Source of the DNA: Lolium rigidum
Lineage: Eukaryota > Streptophyta > Magnoliopsida > Poales > Poaceae
Direction of reading: 5' to 3'
DNA: 64,000 bases
Assembly (NCBI RefSeq): GCF_022539505.1
Contig: NC_061510.1
Span: 93,078,292-93,142,291 of the forward strand
The notes beneath the pieces are model-generated. The model did not search any database. It was not told the DNA's origin and saw nothing but the letters and a program-made list of their open reading frames with translations. Position 1 is the first letter of the stretch. Each line of letters opens with the position of its first letter. Made by a program: the position numbers and the translations under genes. Below, piece by piece: positions 1 to 11,475 of this stretch.

Positions 1-658
1 TGTTGAGGGTCACAAGAGGCGATGATAATGTTGAGAGTATGCATGGGCATATAGAAGGGAAGCATTGGTGGGCGGGCGGGAAGTGCCGGTAAATGGGATC
101 TAGGGTTTTCACTATGTTGTAAATTATGGGATGACCAAGATCGTTCAGAGAACGAAATTGGACAATCAAAACTCCATAGATAGCACCAGTCCACCACTAA
201 ACTTCCTAGATGTAACATTGCATTACCTCATTCACAAAGCAGCAAAAGTAACATTGGCTTTCTACTGCTCCATATACTCTATATACGCGCATACATGGTA
301 ATTATTAATAGCCCCTAATTGGTTTTTTTTTGTTATGCGAGGCGATGCTTCGAGGTGGACACGAGGGGCGGCGTCGCGGGGGTGTTTGACGGGGCGTTCC
401 GGATCTTCTTCGGCGATTCTCTCAGAGGGTCGTTGATCTTCTTCGCTTGTTGTCGATCACGCTTCGAGGGTGAGAATCCGTTCGCCTCTCTTGTACCTAG
501 GTTTTTCTTTGTGTCTAGATCACCAAGTCCGTCGCGATACCTAGGCGTCTCTTCCCGACCGTAAGGGTTACGCGGATAAATATGCATTAGTGGTCTCGCA
601 TATTATGAACCGTAACTCTTACGGCATTTATCGGGACAGCCGGCGGATGCGTAGTTGG
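1..658. other. CACTA 5' region without recognisable gene
   Basis: No coding signal I can support. Short ORFs on both strands (around 319-587) overlap each other and have arginine-rich, low-complexity composition. The stretch is probably the non-coding 5' part of the CACTA element upstream of the transposase gene. Confidence 0.5.
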
Positions 659-831
659 GTACGTTCTCCCAGCTCTACCCCGATCCGAGACGAGGATTTC
701 GGTAGCGCCTCCCCGTTGTTCTCCGGATGCACACCCCTCTCGGCTTTTTGCCGAGACGTGTATCGGGAGAGCAGCGGGGAGGTGCTGCCGAGAATTCTGT
801 CTCGGATCGAGGTAGAGCTGGGAGAACGTAC
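659..831. repeat. Large imperfect palindrome (hairpin-forming inverted repeat)
   Basis: The left arm begins GTACGTTCTCCCAGCTCTAC and the right arm ends with its exact reverse complement at 812-831. The two arms pair along most of about 85 bases each, with scattered mismatches, around a centre CTCGGCTTTTTGCCGAG near 738-754. It lies in the CACTA element upstream of the transposase gene. A transcript crossing it would fold into one long hairpin. It could be a small inverted-repeat insertion or a small-RNA source. No ORF explains it. Confidence 0.85.
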
Positions 832-976
832 TCAATCTACGGATCCGGCGGCTGCTAGAAGCCCACCTAGTAGAGTTTCGGGTTGATGCACGCGTAAAAA
901 AATAAAGATATGATGCATTTATTTCCTATTTGATATATAAATGCTATGTTCGTACTGTTTTGTTGCTGATTAGAGG

Positions 977-3900
977 ATGGATAATCGTGGCTGGATGTAC
1001 GATGGCGAGAATCGGTCGGTGGAACTATCTTGATGAATGGGGAGAAAAGACCGAGCGGTTTGTGGATAGGGCGTTTGCCATCCCTAGCGAGACCTATAAG
1101 TGTTTGGTGCCCTTGTAGTAAGTGCGCTAACCGAAAGGCACGGGACAAGGAAACTATGAGTATGCACCTGATCAAGTTTGGGTTCACACCGTCCTACAGG
1201 ATTTGGACTTACCATGGAGAAAAGGCAAAGAAACGTGCTAGGAAGGAGGTGCGGCAGATTCAACCTAGGGGGGAATATGACACTTGGTTTTGATAGGTGC
1301 TTAGAAAACTTGGCTAATGGTAATGTGCACTGAAAGCCCTCATGTAGAGGTGGAGACACCTCGGGATGCGGAGACAAGTGAGGACCCGGAGGAAAACACA
1401 AAGGAGTATTATGAGGCTCGTTTGCTTCGCGAAACCCCTACATGAAAATACGAGAGGTTACCCAACTAGATGCCATCGCTCGCCTTATGGCCTTGAAGTG
1501 CCATAGGAACTTGTGCGAGAGATGGGTTCGATGAACTTCCGGTCATCGTAGGCAGCCTTACTGCCGAAAGGGCACCTCTTGCCGCAAAACTTCTACTATT
1601 CGACCAAATTGCTCGGTGACCTTAAGATGTCATCTCAGCGAGATACACGCTTGTCCAAAGGGATGCATGCTATTCGAGAGAGGAGCACGCCGACACAAAT
1701 TATTGCATCAAATGCAATTCCTCTAGGTACTTTGAGGTAGACCGCAATGGTGATGGTCGGAAGAGGCGGACCACGGTTGCCAAGAATATCCTTCGCTATC
1801 TTCCGGTTCTACCGAGGATCCAGCGGCTCTTCATGACCGAGGATACTGCCCAGCGAGATGAGGTGGGCCGTGGAAGAAAACGAGATACACCGACAAGATG
1901 ATACATCCGTCGGATGGTACCGCATGGAAGAACTTTGTGAAGAAATTTCCACTGAAGCAGGTGACCCGAGGAGCGTAGCGGTTGCGATATCAAGCGATGG
2001 GTTCAATCCATATGGTATGTCGGCTGCGGTATACGGTTGTTGGCCAGTGTTTGTTATTCCCATGAACCTCCCCCTGGCGTACGCATGAGATCGGAGAACA
2101 TGTTTGTGTCGATGATAATCCCGGGGCCCAAATACCCGGGCAAGAACATGAATGTGTACCGGAACCGCTGGTGGATGACTTGGTTCGTGGGCTGGGAAGG
2201 TCGCGGGATCCGAACATATGACGCATCAAAGAAGGAGTACTTCGATATGTATGTGTGGTACCACACGTCCCTGCATGACCTGCCGGCCACGTGCTTTGTT
2301 CTGCGGGTGGTGTACACATGGGAAGTGGCCTTGCCCACGGTGCGGACAGGCCGTGACTTTCTTACGGCTAAACAAGGGAGGCAAGTATTCATGCTTTGAT
2401 GAAGCTCGACGGTTCCTTGAGCGGAGACATGCATACGGGAGTGATGTAAAGAGTTTCAAGAAAGGCCGTGTTGTCCGTGGCCCGAAGCCAATTCCGAAGA
2501 CCGGAACGGAAATCAAGGCCGAGTTAGATGCTCTTCAGCCTAGCCACGATGGGAATGGTTTCTTAGGATATGGGGAGACACACCAATGGACTCACAAGCC
2601 GTGCTTATGGAAGCTCCCTTACTTTGAGTTTCTCGAGCTCCCGCATAACATTGATGTAATGCACACCGAGAAGAATATCGGTGAAGCCATTTGGAGCACG
2701 ATTGTGGACACCGAGAAGACGAAGGATAACATAAAGGCTCGAATTGATCAAGAAATGTGGTGTGATAGGCCGGAGTTGAACATGCAGCCACCTAATGGTG
2801 CCAAAAAAATTGGACTAAGCCACACGCTCCGTTACTGCCTCACAAAGGCCCAAAAAAGGGAGGTCTTCCAATGGATGAAGGACTCCTTGTTTTTCCCCGA
2901 TGGGTTCGCAGCCAAGCTGGATGAGGGGCCTGAACATTGAAACGCTGCGAGTACAAGGACTGAAGAGTCATGACTACCACATATGGCTTGAGCGGATAAT
3001 GCCGGTGATGATTCGAGGCTATGTCCCTGAGAAGACTTGGCGAGTGCTAGCGAGGTTGAGTTTTTCTTCCGCCAGATTTGTGCTAGGGAGTTAGACACTA
3101 AAGTGATTGAGAAGCTGGATGAAGAGGCACCCGTGTTGCTTTGCGATCTAGAGAAGATCTTTCCTCCAGGGGTTTTTAATCCGATGCAACACATGATCCC
3201 GCACCTCGCGGAGGAGTGCTTAAAGGGGGCCCGAATTGGGCCGTTGGCGGTTTGGTCCCGAGAGAGAAACACAAAAGCTTCGTCAAATGATCGGCAATAA
3301 ATGCAAGATCGAAGCATCCATAGCCGAGGCAGCCCCGAACGTGGAGGTGGCAAACTTCACCACTAAGCACTATGATCCCAACATTCCCACAAAGCACAAC
3401 CCGGTCCTCCGTTACAATGCCGCCAACAATGAAGAAGTACCCAAGCTTAGCATCTTCGTGGGGCTTGGTGGCAAGTCAAGTGGCTTGAAGCCGTACAGAA
3501 CGGACCTACATGAGCGGACCTTGATCCACTCGTATGTCTTAAACACCATGGTCGAAGTGAAGCCGTACATCGAGTAAGTGCGAACCATTTAATTATTCGC
3601 AAACATTCACTCGTATGTTCGTGGCTAACTCTTCCTCTTTTCATCGGTATAGGAAATTCAAGGCTATACATTGGAAGAATACCCACAGGGAGCCTACCCC
3701 GGAAGAATCTAAGCAAATTTTCGATAAGGGCGGCGGTTTCGGTTTCGATAGCTGGTTTTGTAATTTGGTACTATTCTATCCAAATTAGCTAGCACTTTCG
3801 ACATTTATCGGTCATTTCTCGTTCTAAACTTCTCGTGCTAAACTTGTAGGCAAGAACCGACAAAGAGATGAAGTCGGAGCTAAGAAAAATTGCTAGGGGC

Positions 3901-4713
3901 TTTGACCATTCCGTAGAAGCGTTCAACTCCTATGACGTGAACGGGTATCGCTTCCGGACCCATCAATACACAACAAGCCGGCCCAACGCGAAGACAATAA
4001 ATAGCGGGGTGGTATGTCAAGGTGATGATGGGCTCCATTACTATGGAAGAGTCGAGGGTATATACGAGCTGAATTACGGGTTTCACAAAGGGCTAAATCC
4101 CGTCGTCTTCAAATGCCATTGGTTTGACCCACGTCGGGTGAGACGGGATCCTGAAATTGGGTTGGTCGAAGTTGAAAGGAACTCCGTTTATAAGGGAGAG
4201 GATGTGTACATCTTGGCAACCCGAGGCCTTTCAAGTATTCTATCTCCCGTACGCGTGCGAGAAACCCGACAAAACGTCTACATGGATGGGATGTTGTGAT
4301 GACGGTGCCTTCACGCAATAGGCCGCCCCGCCAAACAAGGACGATTACCGCCGCGTAGACCCCTCAGCAAGGAGTGTCGAGTTTTATCGGGAAGAAGGGC
4401 TCCCCGGCCATTTCACAATCGGCTTGCCGACTATCGATGACATGGTCGTAGACGATGAACAAGAAGACGCGGGCATGGATGGAGACAATGCGAAGATGAA
4501 GCCGAGGATGTCCGTGCTCCGGAAGACCCGAGTTTGCTCGAGGCGTTCAAAGCGGGGATTGACCTCGATGCGGATGGACCACCTCCAGGTTTCATTGATG
4601 ATTATTGGTTCGCCGAGCCCGATGACGATGAGGAGACACGCGGTCCAATCACGGATGGCGACACGAAGCTACCGATCTATGTAGTAGTAATTGTGAGGCT
4701 AGCCTATTTGTAA
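977..4713 (+). pseudogene. TNP2-like CACTA transposase (decayed)
   Basis: The gene would encode the transposase that binds and cuts CACTA ends in the nucleus. The family's domain order is visible in broken frames. An N-terminal transposase-associated domain lies at about 977-1293 (RWNYLDEWGEKTERFVDRAF, then a CSKCANR zinc-like motif). The transposase_21 core spans about 1640-2940 (CPKGCMLFE, AKNILRYLPVLPRIQRLFM, SSDGFNPYG, HNIDVMHTEKN). A DUF4218-like part lies at about 2950-3570 (FNPMQHMIPHLAEECLKGAR). A DUF4216-like part lies at about 3868-4299 (CHWFDPRRVRRDPEIGLVEV). An acidic tail ends in a stop at 4711-4713. The start at 977 gives MDNRGWMYDG, the usual start for this family, but the frame breaks within about 20 codons. 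At least four further frame changes are needed to read the whole protein. Some breaks may be introns, for example near 3575-3652 and 3763-3850, but the early ones are true damage. Confidence 0.85.
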
Positions 4714-4955
4714 TAACTCCGTGTAATAGAGATTGTCTAGCTAGGTTATTTGTAAGAACTCCGTGCTATGTTTGAGAGAACTCTATGCTAGCTATTTGTT
4801 GCTTCCACTAATTAATGTTCATCCTTTTGCATTATTGTTGCTTTCATTAATGTTCATCTACTTATATTTCAGTTGCTTTCACTAATATTTATCTATTTAC
4901 AATATTGCGTACTAATAAACCACTCTCTTCATTTGTGTTTGCAGGTGATTGAAGC
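4714..4955. other. Spacer between the two CACTA genes
   Basis: AT-rich spacer with repeated short phrases (variants of TATTTGTAATAACTCCGTG and GTTGCTTTCACTAAT). It probably holds the 3' UTR of the transposase gene and an upstream intron of the second gene; a TTTGCAG acceptor-like site precedes 4945. Confidence 0.4.
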
Positions 4956-7314
4956 ATGCCGCCAAAAAAAAAGGGTGGCGGTCTTAAAAAGAAGCTCAAG
5001 GACTTGGTAGGTGTAGGGACTTCGAGGCGGGGCCGAGCTACTACCCCTCTCCTCGTCGCTCCCACGGAGGCGGCCACGTAGGAAGAATGCGACGCGGGTA
5101 CTCACTCCTAGTCCTAGCCCCCTCCCGCAGCCGATGATGATGACGAGGAGGAGGACCGGGAGCACCACGGGGTGGGGAGGACCAGGAGGAGGAGGGGGTG
5201 GGGAGGACCGAGGAGGAGGAGGGGGTGGGGAGGACCGAGGAGGAGGAGGGGGACGAGGAGGACCTCTCGGAGGATGAGGGGTTGGGGAACTTAGTGTTCG
5301 ATCCTGATCCAAGCCTAGAGTGGTGTGAGCCGGAGGATTACCGAGTACGTTCCAGCTGTGGAGAGGCCGAGGCCACGTGATAGGAAGCCATATCGGCGTG
5401 GGATAACACAGCTCCCGCGCCGAAGAATCGGCGCTACGGGCACGTTGTTCTACAGCCCTATGGAAGGAGGTACATGTTAATTTTTGGCATTTCGTTATCG
5501 CAATTTTGTCATTATCAAAATTATTATCACATACATATTGATGTTGTCGTTTCATGGTGCAGCTCGTTCCAATATGAAGACCCGTCGCAGAGACCGCCAC
5601 GTGGGTACTCGAACATCCTTGGGGGCCTACTTAGATGGTATTTCCCTGGGATAGTCAATTTCCCTACTGGTGGCTGCGACGTAGCTTGGAGGTGAGCGCA
5701 CTACAGCCTCGCGGAAGATCCTCTTGGCCGCGGCACCGCGGCGGATTTGGTTGTTGCCAAATTCTGGGTACGTGACTTTTGACTTCTTACCATTCATACA
5801 CTCTCCTTGGTTCACAATAATTGCACTAATGCCCCTTGTTTTACCTATGTGCATGGTTGCAGAGATACTTCAAGAGGGCCGAGGGCAAGGAGAATGCGTG
5901 CGATGATGTCCTACACCAGCTTGCAAGGAAGAGGGTGACTGGCATGCACTACGAGGCACGTATTCAATGCGTCCGCGACTGGCACGCCGACCGCTTCGTC
6001 CACATGAGTAAGGAGGACGCTCGCGACACGCTCATGCAGCCGTGGCAGTACTTGCAGGTATTTGCATTTATGTGTTATTGATTTCTTTATCGCCATGTAG
6101 TTTATTTTACCATAATGGGTTTATCTTGTGCATGTAGAACCCTCCTCGGTACGTCGGCAACGACGATAGGTGCTTTCGTGCGATGGTCATGTGGTGGACA
6201 TGCCCCCGGTACTCGAAGAAGCACGAGGAGGGCAAGAAGAAGCGGGCAGAGATGCGAGGTGGATCGCATATCCAAGGCAGCATCCCCATCTCTCTTCACC
6301 TGCGGAAGGAGGTGAGCAAATTAATGGTTCCTTCATTCTTTGAATTCATGTTATATATTTGTTAACTCCGCAAGGGTGTGTCACTTCACTCAATTACATG
6401 TTCTCTTTTGCAGGAAGTCAGGACAGGAGCGAAGCCTAACGTCTTTGCCGTGCTAAAGAAGATGAAGCAAAGGAAGACGCCTGATCCTGAGACGGGGTCC
6501 TTGTGGGTTAAACCGCAATCCGAGACCCAGTGCACGTCGTATGTCTCCAAGTTCAAGCAGAAGTACGGCGAGGACGCCAACCCAGAGGCCGAGGACTTTG
6601 ACCCTGAGGTCGCGGTGCTTGCGGGAGAAGGCTTGAAGCATGGCCGCCTATGGTTTGGTGACGGGTGCGTCGACCCGGCGAAGGTTCCCTCTCTCCGCCG
6701 GATCCGTCGTGGTCGTAAGAGCGGCCAGCTCGAGGTAGAGCCCCGGCCACGGGCTTCGGATCTAGCTGTCGAGCGTTTACGGGTATGTTCTTTCTCCGGC
6801 CTCTACCTTTCCTTTACATGCACATGCTTTCCATTGAAATGTTAATGACATCGCGGACACATCGTAGGCGGAGATGGCAGAAAAGGAGCGAGCGGCCCGG
6901 GAGCACGCACGGAACTTGGAGCGGCAGGTTACTGGAGTACCAGCGAGCAGCGGACACGGATGATGCAGCGAGATGCAACAACAACGGCGAGATGATGCAG
7001 CGAAGCGAGCACGGATGAGCCGGCCGATGAGCCGGACGGTTCGACTTCTCCACCGGGAGTCTTCCTCCTCCTCCACCTTACTCCATGCCGTGGATGCCGC
7101 CACCGCCCAATCAGACCCCGGGGACACCTATCACCGTCAACAACATGAACATCATCCGGAGCATGAACCGCGGTGAGTCCTCTTGTGCCCAACCCGCTAC
7201 TTGTTCAAGTGTTCAATATGCAAATGCAAATGTTCATTCCATCAACATGCTTATAGATTATATGTCACAAGGCAATGACGATGAGGCCGGCGGAAGCGGA
7301 GGAGGACAAGGTTG
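4956..7314 (+). pseudogene. Second CACTA gene, Ptta/En/Spm transposase_24-like
   Basis: A plus-strand, multi-exon gene whose exons are joined by plausible GT-AG introns. The first exon starts MPPKKKGGGLKKKL, lysine-rich and probably nuclear. An acidic repeat stretch follows at about 5167-5300. Conserved blocks are YFKRAEGKENACDDVLHQLA and HADRFVHMSKEDARDTLM (about 5860-6057), NPPRYVGNDDRCFRAMVMWW (about 6138-6310) and AKPNVFAVLKKMKQRKTPDP through a GRLWFGDG motif (about 6414-6783). These match the plant Ptta/En/Spm transposase_24 family as I remember it, the partner protein thought to bind subterminal repeats. A C-terminal part continues to about 7314. An in-frame stop about 40 codons in and frame changes around the acidic repeat suggest decay, though some could be unrecognised introns. 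Confidence 0.75.
5167..5256 (+). repeat. In-gene tandem repeat, about 24-bp unit
   Basis: GGTGGGGAGGACCGAGGAGG-type units repeat about three times. In the acidic frame the unit reads GRTEEEEGV. The repeat lies inside the second CACTA gene and probably varies in copy number between family members, which may explain the frame trouble around it. Confidence 0.8.
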
Positions 7315-7575
7315 ATGGCATGGTCTTCGTGCACTCGTCGTCGTTGTAATGCATTGTTCACACTTGTTATGGATTGTTCGCACTTGTTATGGATTGTAAT
7401 AATGGACATTGCACTTGTTATGCATGAACTATGTGTGCTCGATGTATTTGTGGTGTTGTTGATGTGTTTGGTGATGCTATGGTGAATATATATGTTGTAT
7501 ATGTTATATATATGTGAAATGCAATTTTGAAATGCAGGGATTAATGAAAAGCAACAAAAAAATGAAAAAACCAGG
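7315..7575. other. 3' flank of second CACTA gene
   Basis: Non-coding stretch with repeated phrases (CACTTGTTATGGATTGT twice at about 7370-7400) and an AT-rich run near 7490-7515. Likely 3' UTR and polyadenylation region. Confidence 0.4.
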
Positions 7576-8056
7576 GGCCTTTGCCGTGTGTGTGCACACG
7601 GCAAAGGACTTTTGGTCACTTTGCCGTGTGCACACGCACGGCAAAGGGGCCACGTGGCGCCCACCTGTGTGCCTGGGAGCTCCGAAGGGGGTCTGCTGGA
7701 ACTGTCTTTGCCGTGCGGGCTGGCCTGCTGCCGCACGGCAAAGCAACTGCACGGCACAGAAATAGCGCACGGCAACGTGCCACGGCACGGCAAAGGAGGC
7801 GCCACACGGCAATGTTTGGCCGCACGGCAAAGAATAGCACGCACGGCAACGCTGGGCCGCACGGCAAAGAACCGCACGCACGGCAAAGATTACGACGCAC
7901 GGCAATGGCCTTTGCCGTGCAGATCGGCGACGCGCACGGCAACGTTGGCTTTGCCGTCGGTATCTTTGCCGGGCAGCCTTTGCCGTGCGTGCATGCACGG
8001 CAAAGCCTTTGCCGTGCGTATAGCAGCCTTTGCCAAAGTGCCGCACGGCAACGGCC
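7576..8056. repeat. CACTA subterminal repeat array (TTTGCCGTGCG / CGCACGGCAAA)
   Basis: The core TTTGCCGTG(C/T)G and its reverse complement recur more than a dozen times in both orientations over about 480 bp. Several pairs form small palindromes, for example around 7578-7608 (GCCTTTGCCGTG then CACGGCAAAGG) and 7617-7648. In CACTA elements such arrays are the binding sites of the element's DNA-binding protein. Long ORFs on both strands across the array (for example 7251-7886 minus) are by-products of the repeat. Confidence 0.9.
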
Positions 8057-8071
8057 TTTTCTCCCCTAGTG
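8053..8071 (-). repeat. CACTA terminal inverted repeat (right end)
   Basis: On the minus strand the sequence starts at 8071 as CACTAGGGGAGAAAAGGCC. The canonical CACTA start and the adjoining subterminal repeats fix the element boundary here. Confidence 0.85.
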
Positions 8072-8879
8072 TAGACGCTGGGCACTAACACGAGGGACAC
8101 GATGTTTTTATTGACCGAGTTCAACCTCCACTCGAGAGAAGTCTACTCCCGCTGAGCGAATCCTCGGATGTTCTAAGAGAAAAATCCGACAATACAAAAT
8201 GGCGTATCATCCTTTCGTCGTGATTACTTTCGAGGATTAGAAGTTAGAGAGATTTCATTTTATGAATAGCACTCGAACTTAAAGTCTGAGACATAATTGG
8301 TAAAATAACTTGTTGTATATATTTTTTAGAGCATGGGCCCCATACTAGTACGGGTGCACACCCGAACTGGGCCACCGCGGGGCTACCCACATCTGAAACA
8401 AATATTCATGGATGTTCCTTGTCAATGTGGGTAGGCCACATCGGCCATGTACATTTTAGCTAGTCCATGAAAACAGAGTGACGCTTGAAAATAATTACAT
8501 ATGGAAAATGAGGCCTTTCCAGCTAGGCAGCCCGCCACCCGAGCAACTTGGGCCATGGGAAAAAATAATGCTCGCTTACAATATTTAGGCAACGGTATTT
8601 CTTGTTTGATTGTGCGCGTTGTGGACACCAAGCGCATCAGAGAATCATGGGGAACCGTTGACAGTGAAAATTGTATATAACATGTTCATAAATCTTGTGT
8701 TTGATTCCCATGTAAATATAAATATGTTCTCAGTGATCAAATGTAAACATGCATGTTCCACATCTTTTGCAACTACTTTGTACTTTGAAGTTACCGCACA
8801 TTCCTCCTCAATCTTTTCCACAACACTCGGGAAGAGCACAAAAGCTAAGCCTCTTCATCCCTTCCATTCCAATGTCGGT
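8072..8879. other. Intergenic stretch, nothing recognised
   Basis: No domain-bearing ORF, tRNA-like fold or clear repeat seen. ORFs here are short and overlap on opposite strands. Confidence 0.4.
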
Positions 8880-9533
8880 TGTAGTACCTAACTCCCGGTT
8901 CTACCTCCTCGAAGAAGGCATGGACTTCATGGTGAGGTTTTCACCCACCGTGCAGCACGCATGGAGATGTGGATCTGTCACGTGAAGGAGTATTTCCTTA
9001 ATGCCGGACCAGTGAAGTGTGTTGGCCTGGATTGCGAGTTCACCGACACGCCGGGGGATGTCAGGTATAAGAAACTTCTATAGGAGAAGAGGCAACGCGC
9101 CGTCGTCCTTCCACTTTCTGTGGCATATGAGTGTCTCATCTTCGAGATTTGCCGTGTGGATCGAGTGCCATAGCTCCTCGGCAATTCATGAGGGATGAAG
9201 AAATCATGTTCTTTGGTGTGGCTATCGAGAATGATGTGTATGCTGCCATACTACGTCATCACCATTCATTATGCACAAAACCTCTAGCATGCGACCCTAA
9301 AACCCAACCAATAACTTTCCCCCATCACTCTTTGCTCTGTCGAATGCTTATCTCTCAACAAGGGCCAACTTATAGGGGTCGGCTATCTGAGGACTGATCT
9401 TTCAAAGGACAAGCCAGAGATTATAGCCATAAGAGAAGGAGTATGGGGCGAGATCCCATTGAGCTACAACAAAATCAAATATACTTCTCTGTAAGCTCAC
9501 ATCGGCTTTGGTCTTGCTAGGAATAACCGCAGT
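8880..9533 (+). pseudogene. Decayed 3'-5' exonuclease-like (DEDD, RNase H fold) gene
   Basis: Broken reading frames spell a recognisable DEDD exonuclease-like domain. About 8964-9170 reads EMWICHVKEYFLNAGPVKCV then GLDCEFTDTPGDVRYKKLL, a stop, and LSVAYECLIFEICRVDRVP. About 9170-9270 reads FMRDEEIMFFGVAIENDVY. About 9390-9528 reads LSKDKPEIIAIREGVWGEIP then LSYNKIKYTSL, a stop, and AHIGFGLARN. The order DCE, then a central block with ND, then a final L-D-A block follows the Exo I-II-III motifs of this family, which is common in grasses. At least three stops and two frameshifts are present, and the position expected to hold the last catalytic Asp is a TAA stop. The locus cannot make an active enzyme. 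A host gene copy or a fragment moved by a transposon are both possible. Confidence 0.7.
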
Positions 9534-11124
9534 AAGTTGGCTATGATAGCCCTACATATTCTCATAATTGTACTAGTTTATTTTACTGTATTTCATGAAG
9601 TCGAAAGGAGGAGGTGTCCGAGGAGGCCTGGAGGATTTGGTTGGAAACTCGGAGAAGATGAGACCACGGAGGACCTGGTTGGCGTTGTGGAGAATATGAG
9701 GTGTAAATATATTGCTCTATATGTGTGGTCTTCTCATGCATTTTTTTCTCTGTTTCAATTTTTCAGTTCAGTTTATCTTAGATTGTTCATGGTCCAGTTT
9801 AACTTTTTCACTTTAGAATGTTCATTTTAGCATGTCCAATTTAGATGGTTAAGTTTAGGTTGTTCACTTCGGACTGTTCTAGCTTGTTTAGTTTAGGATA
9901 TTCAATTCATATTGTTCACTTGTTCAACTTAGATTGTTCGGTTTCAATATAGAATATAGCAGTCCATCCATGTTTGATCACGTTGCTCATCCTGGACATT
10001 TGAAAATAGGAGTCTGTTTCGGTGATGGTGCATAAAAGTCTGAGTTTGTCGTCGGCTCTACAAATGGAAGTACTATTTCTAGACTTGATCTTCATCTCAA
10101 ATCTAGATAAACTCTTCTTGCCAAACACTGGCTCGACACATTGCCCACAAAGAGTAAGGGCTCAAATAAAGAATTAATGTTGCAAAGACAACAATTATGC
10201 CATGGAAATGTAAGTTTGTTCTTCGGTGTTATGTGTTCTTTATGATAGATATATGTGCATAGTGAGACCATGTCAAAATAATATTCTCACTTTATTTTTC
10301 AGTGACTTCTTTGTGCGAGTCTATAAGATACAGAGTTCGTTTGGAAAAGCATAATATAACTCATTTTGTAGAAAATCTTAGAGGTTTAGCAACATAATTA
10401 TATTTATTTACATGAGAATGTGTAATATGTGATATTATGGTACAAATGTAAATACATTGGTCCTACGTTATGAATAAAAGATTTTGTCATTTTACTGATT
10501 GCGTTGTTAATATATTAATGTGCTGCGAATTATCTATTGGTGTTATAGACAGACGGATATAGCTCAGTGCAGATGATTGGAACAAAATAACCGTAACTGA
10601 TGAGCACGACCTTATGGAGACGTAGACATTTTTAAAAACATTGCCGAAAAGGAGCCTCATACGTGACATGCTTCCAGCAACGAATCTTGTGTCCGCTGCC
10701 ATAGGGTTTTTTGACCCATGTCCATAGAGTCGCACTAGCGTGTCCAATATGAGCTACATCTTTAGCCGATTTTTACTATGCACATTTCTGATGTTGGTGG
10801 CCTAAAAAATACACCGACTTGTTCCTTATATGATTTGGCGAGCCAGCACTCGCTAATTGAGTTCCTCTTTTTTGTCGTGCACCTTTCTCGAGGAAATGAA
10901 TATCCGTTTTTAGCATTAAGTGCTAGTCTCAATATGTAAAAAAACTGAATAAAATAGAAAAGTAGAAACTATATTTTTATAATATAAATATATTAACCAA
11001 GATGATATCAATTACAATGGACCTCTGAATCAACACGATATCAAGATCTGGTAATGGCCAAATTATTACAGAAACAAAAGAAAAAAAGGAGGCTTTTGAT
11101 AACTTCTAAGTGCAACAAATTGTT
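9534..11124. other. AT-rich stretch, no gene recognised
   Basis: The part at 9750-9950 repeats the phrase TTTAG.TTGTTCA in many variants, a degenerate low-complexity run. Nothing else supportable; ORFs are short and isolated. Confidence 0.4.
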
Positions 11125-11278
11125 ATAGCACGTTTCGAGAAATATTGAGTTGTCTATCCCAGGAAAAGTTAGCTTATGGTAAACTACCTATTAGGTAAGC
11201 CCCATAACCCATTTTGATGGCTATTACTATTAGGCTTACTAACAAATTTGCATAGCACGTTTCGAGAAATATTGAGTT
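11125..11278. repeat. 27-bp direct repeat pair
   Basis: ATAGCACGTTTCGAGAAATA followed by TTGAGTT occurs identically at 11125-11151 and 11252-11278. The cause is unknown. It may be two copies of a small local duplication in old repeat DNA. Confidence 0.85.
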
Positions 11279-11475
11279 TAGAAGGTTGCAATGTTACTTT
11301 TTTACTTCTAGTTTCTACTTAGTAATCCTTAGAATATGCTAACGTCAGAGTTTTGTGTTTGGAAGTATGAATAAGCGTGACCAAAGTGTGATCATGTTTA
11401 AAGTATGAGTAGTGATACCCTTATGTTCCTCTAACATCCGGCTCCTCATCTATAATAGTGATACCCTTATGTGAT

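Larger units (their letters stand above)
1..8071 (+). mobile_element. CACTA (En/Spm) DNA transposon, 5' end outside window
   Basis: The right end is clear. The last bases before 8072, read on the minus strand, begin CACTAGGGGAGAAAAGGCC, a CACTA-type terminal inverted repeat, and about 480 bp of subterminal repeats precede it. Inside are two plus-strand genes typical of plant CACTA elements: a TNP2-like transposase (977-4713) and a second gene with a Ptta/En/Spm transposase_24-like region (4956-7314). I find no matching CACTAGGGGAG start in the first 900 bases, so the left end lies before the window or is lost. Both genes carry stops and frameshifts, so this copy could not encode its own transposase. 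The 3-base target duplication should be TAG (8072-8074) if the far end is intact. Confidence 0.9.

Noticed and set aside
4929..5600. Minus-strand 223-codon proline-rich ORF
   Set aside because: It is the complement of the acidic repeat in the second CACTA gene; the poly-Pro stretch comes from GGAGGAGG repeats.
7251..8124. Long ORFs of 160-210 codons on both strands over the CACTA end
   Set aside because: They are translations of the TTTGCCGTGCG repeat in several frames at once, with Cys/Arg/Ala periodicity and no domain.
10487..10747. Minus-strand 86-codon ORF
   Set aside because: Isolated, with no motif and no neighbouring exon; the AT-rich context makes chance ORFs of this size likely.
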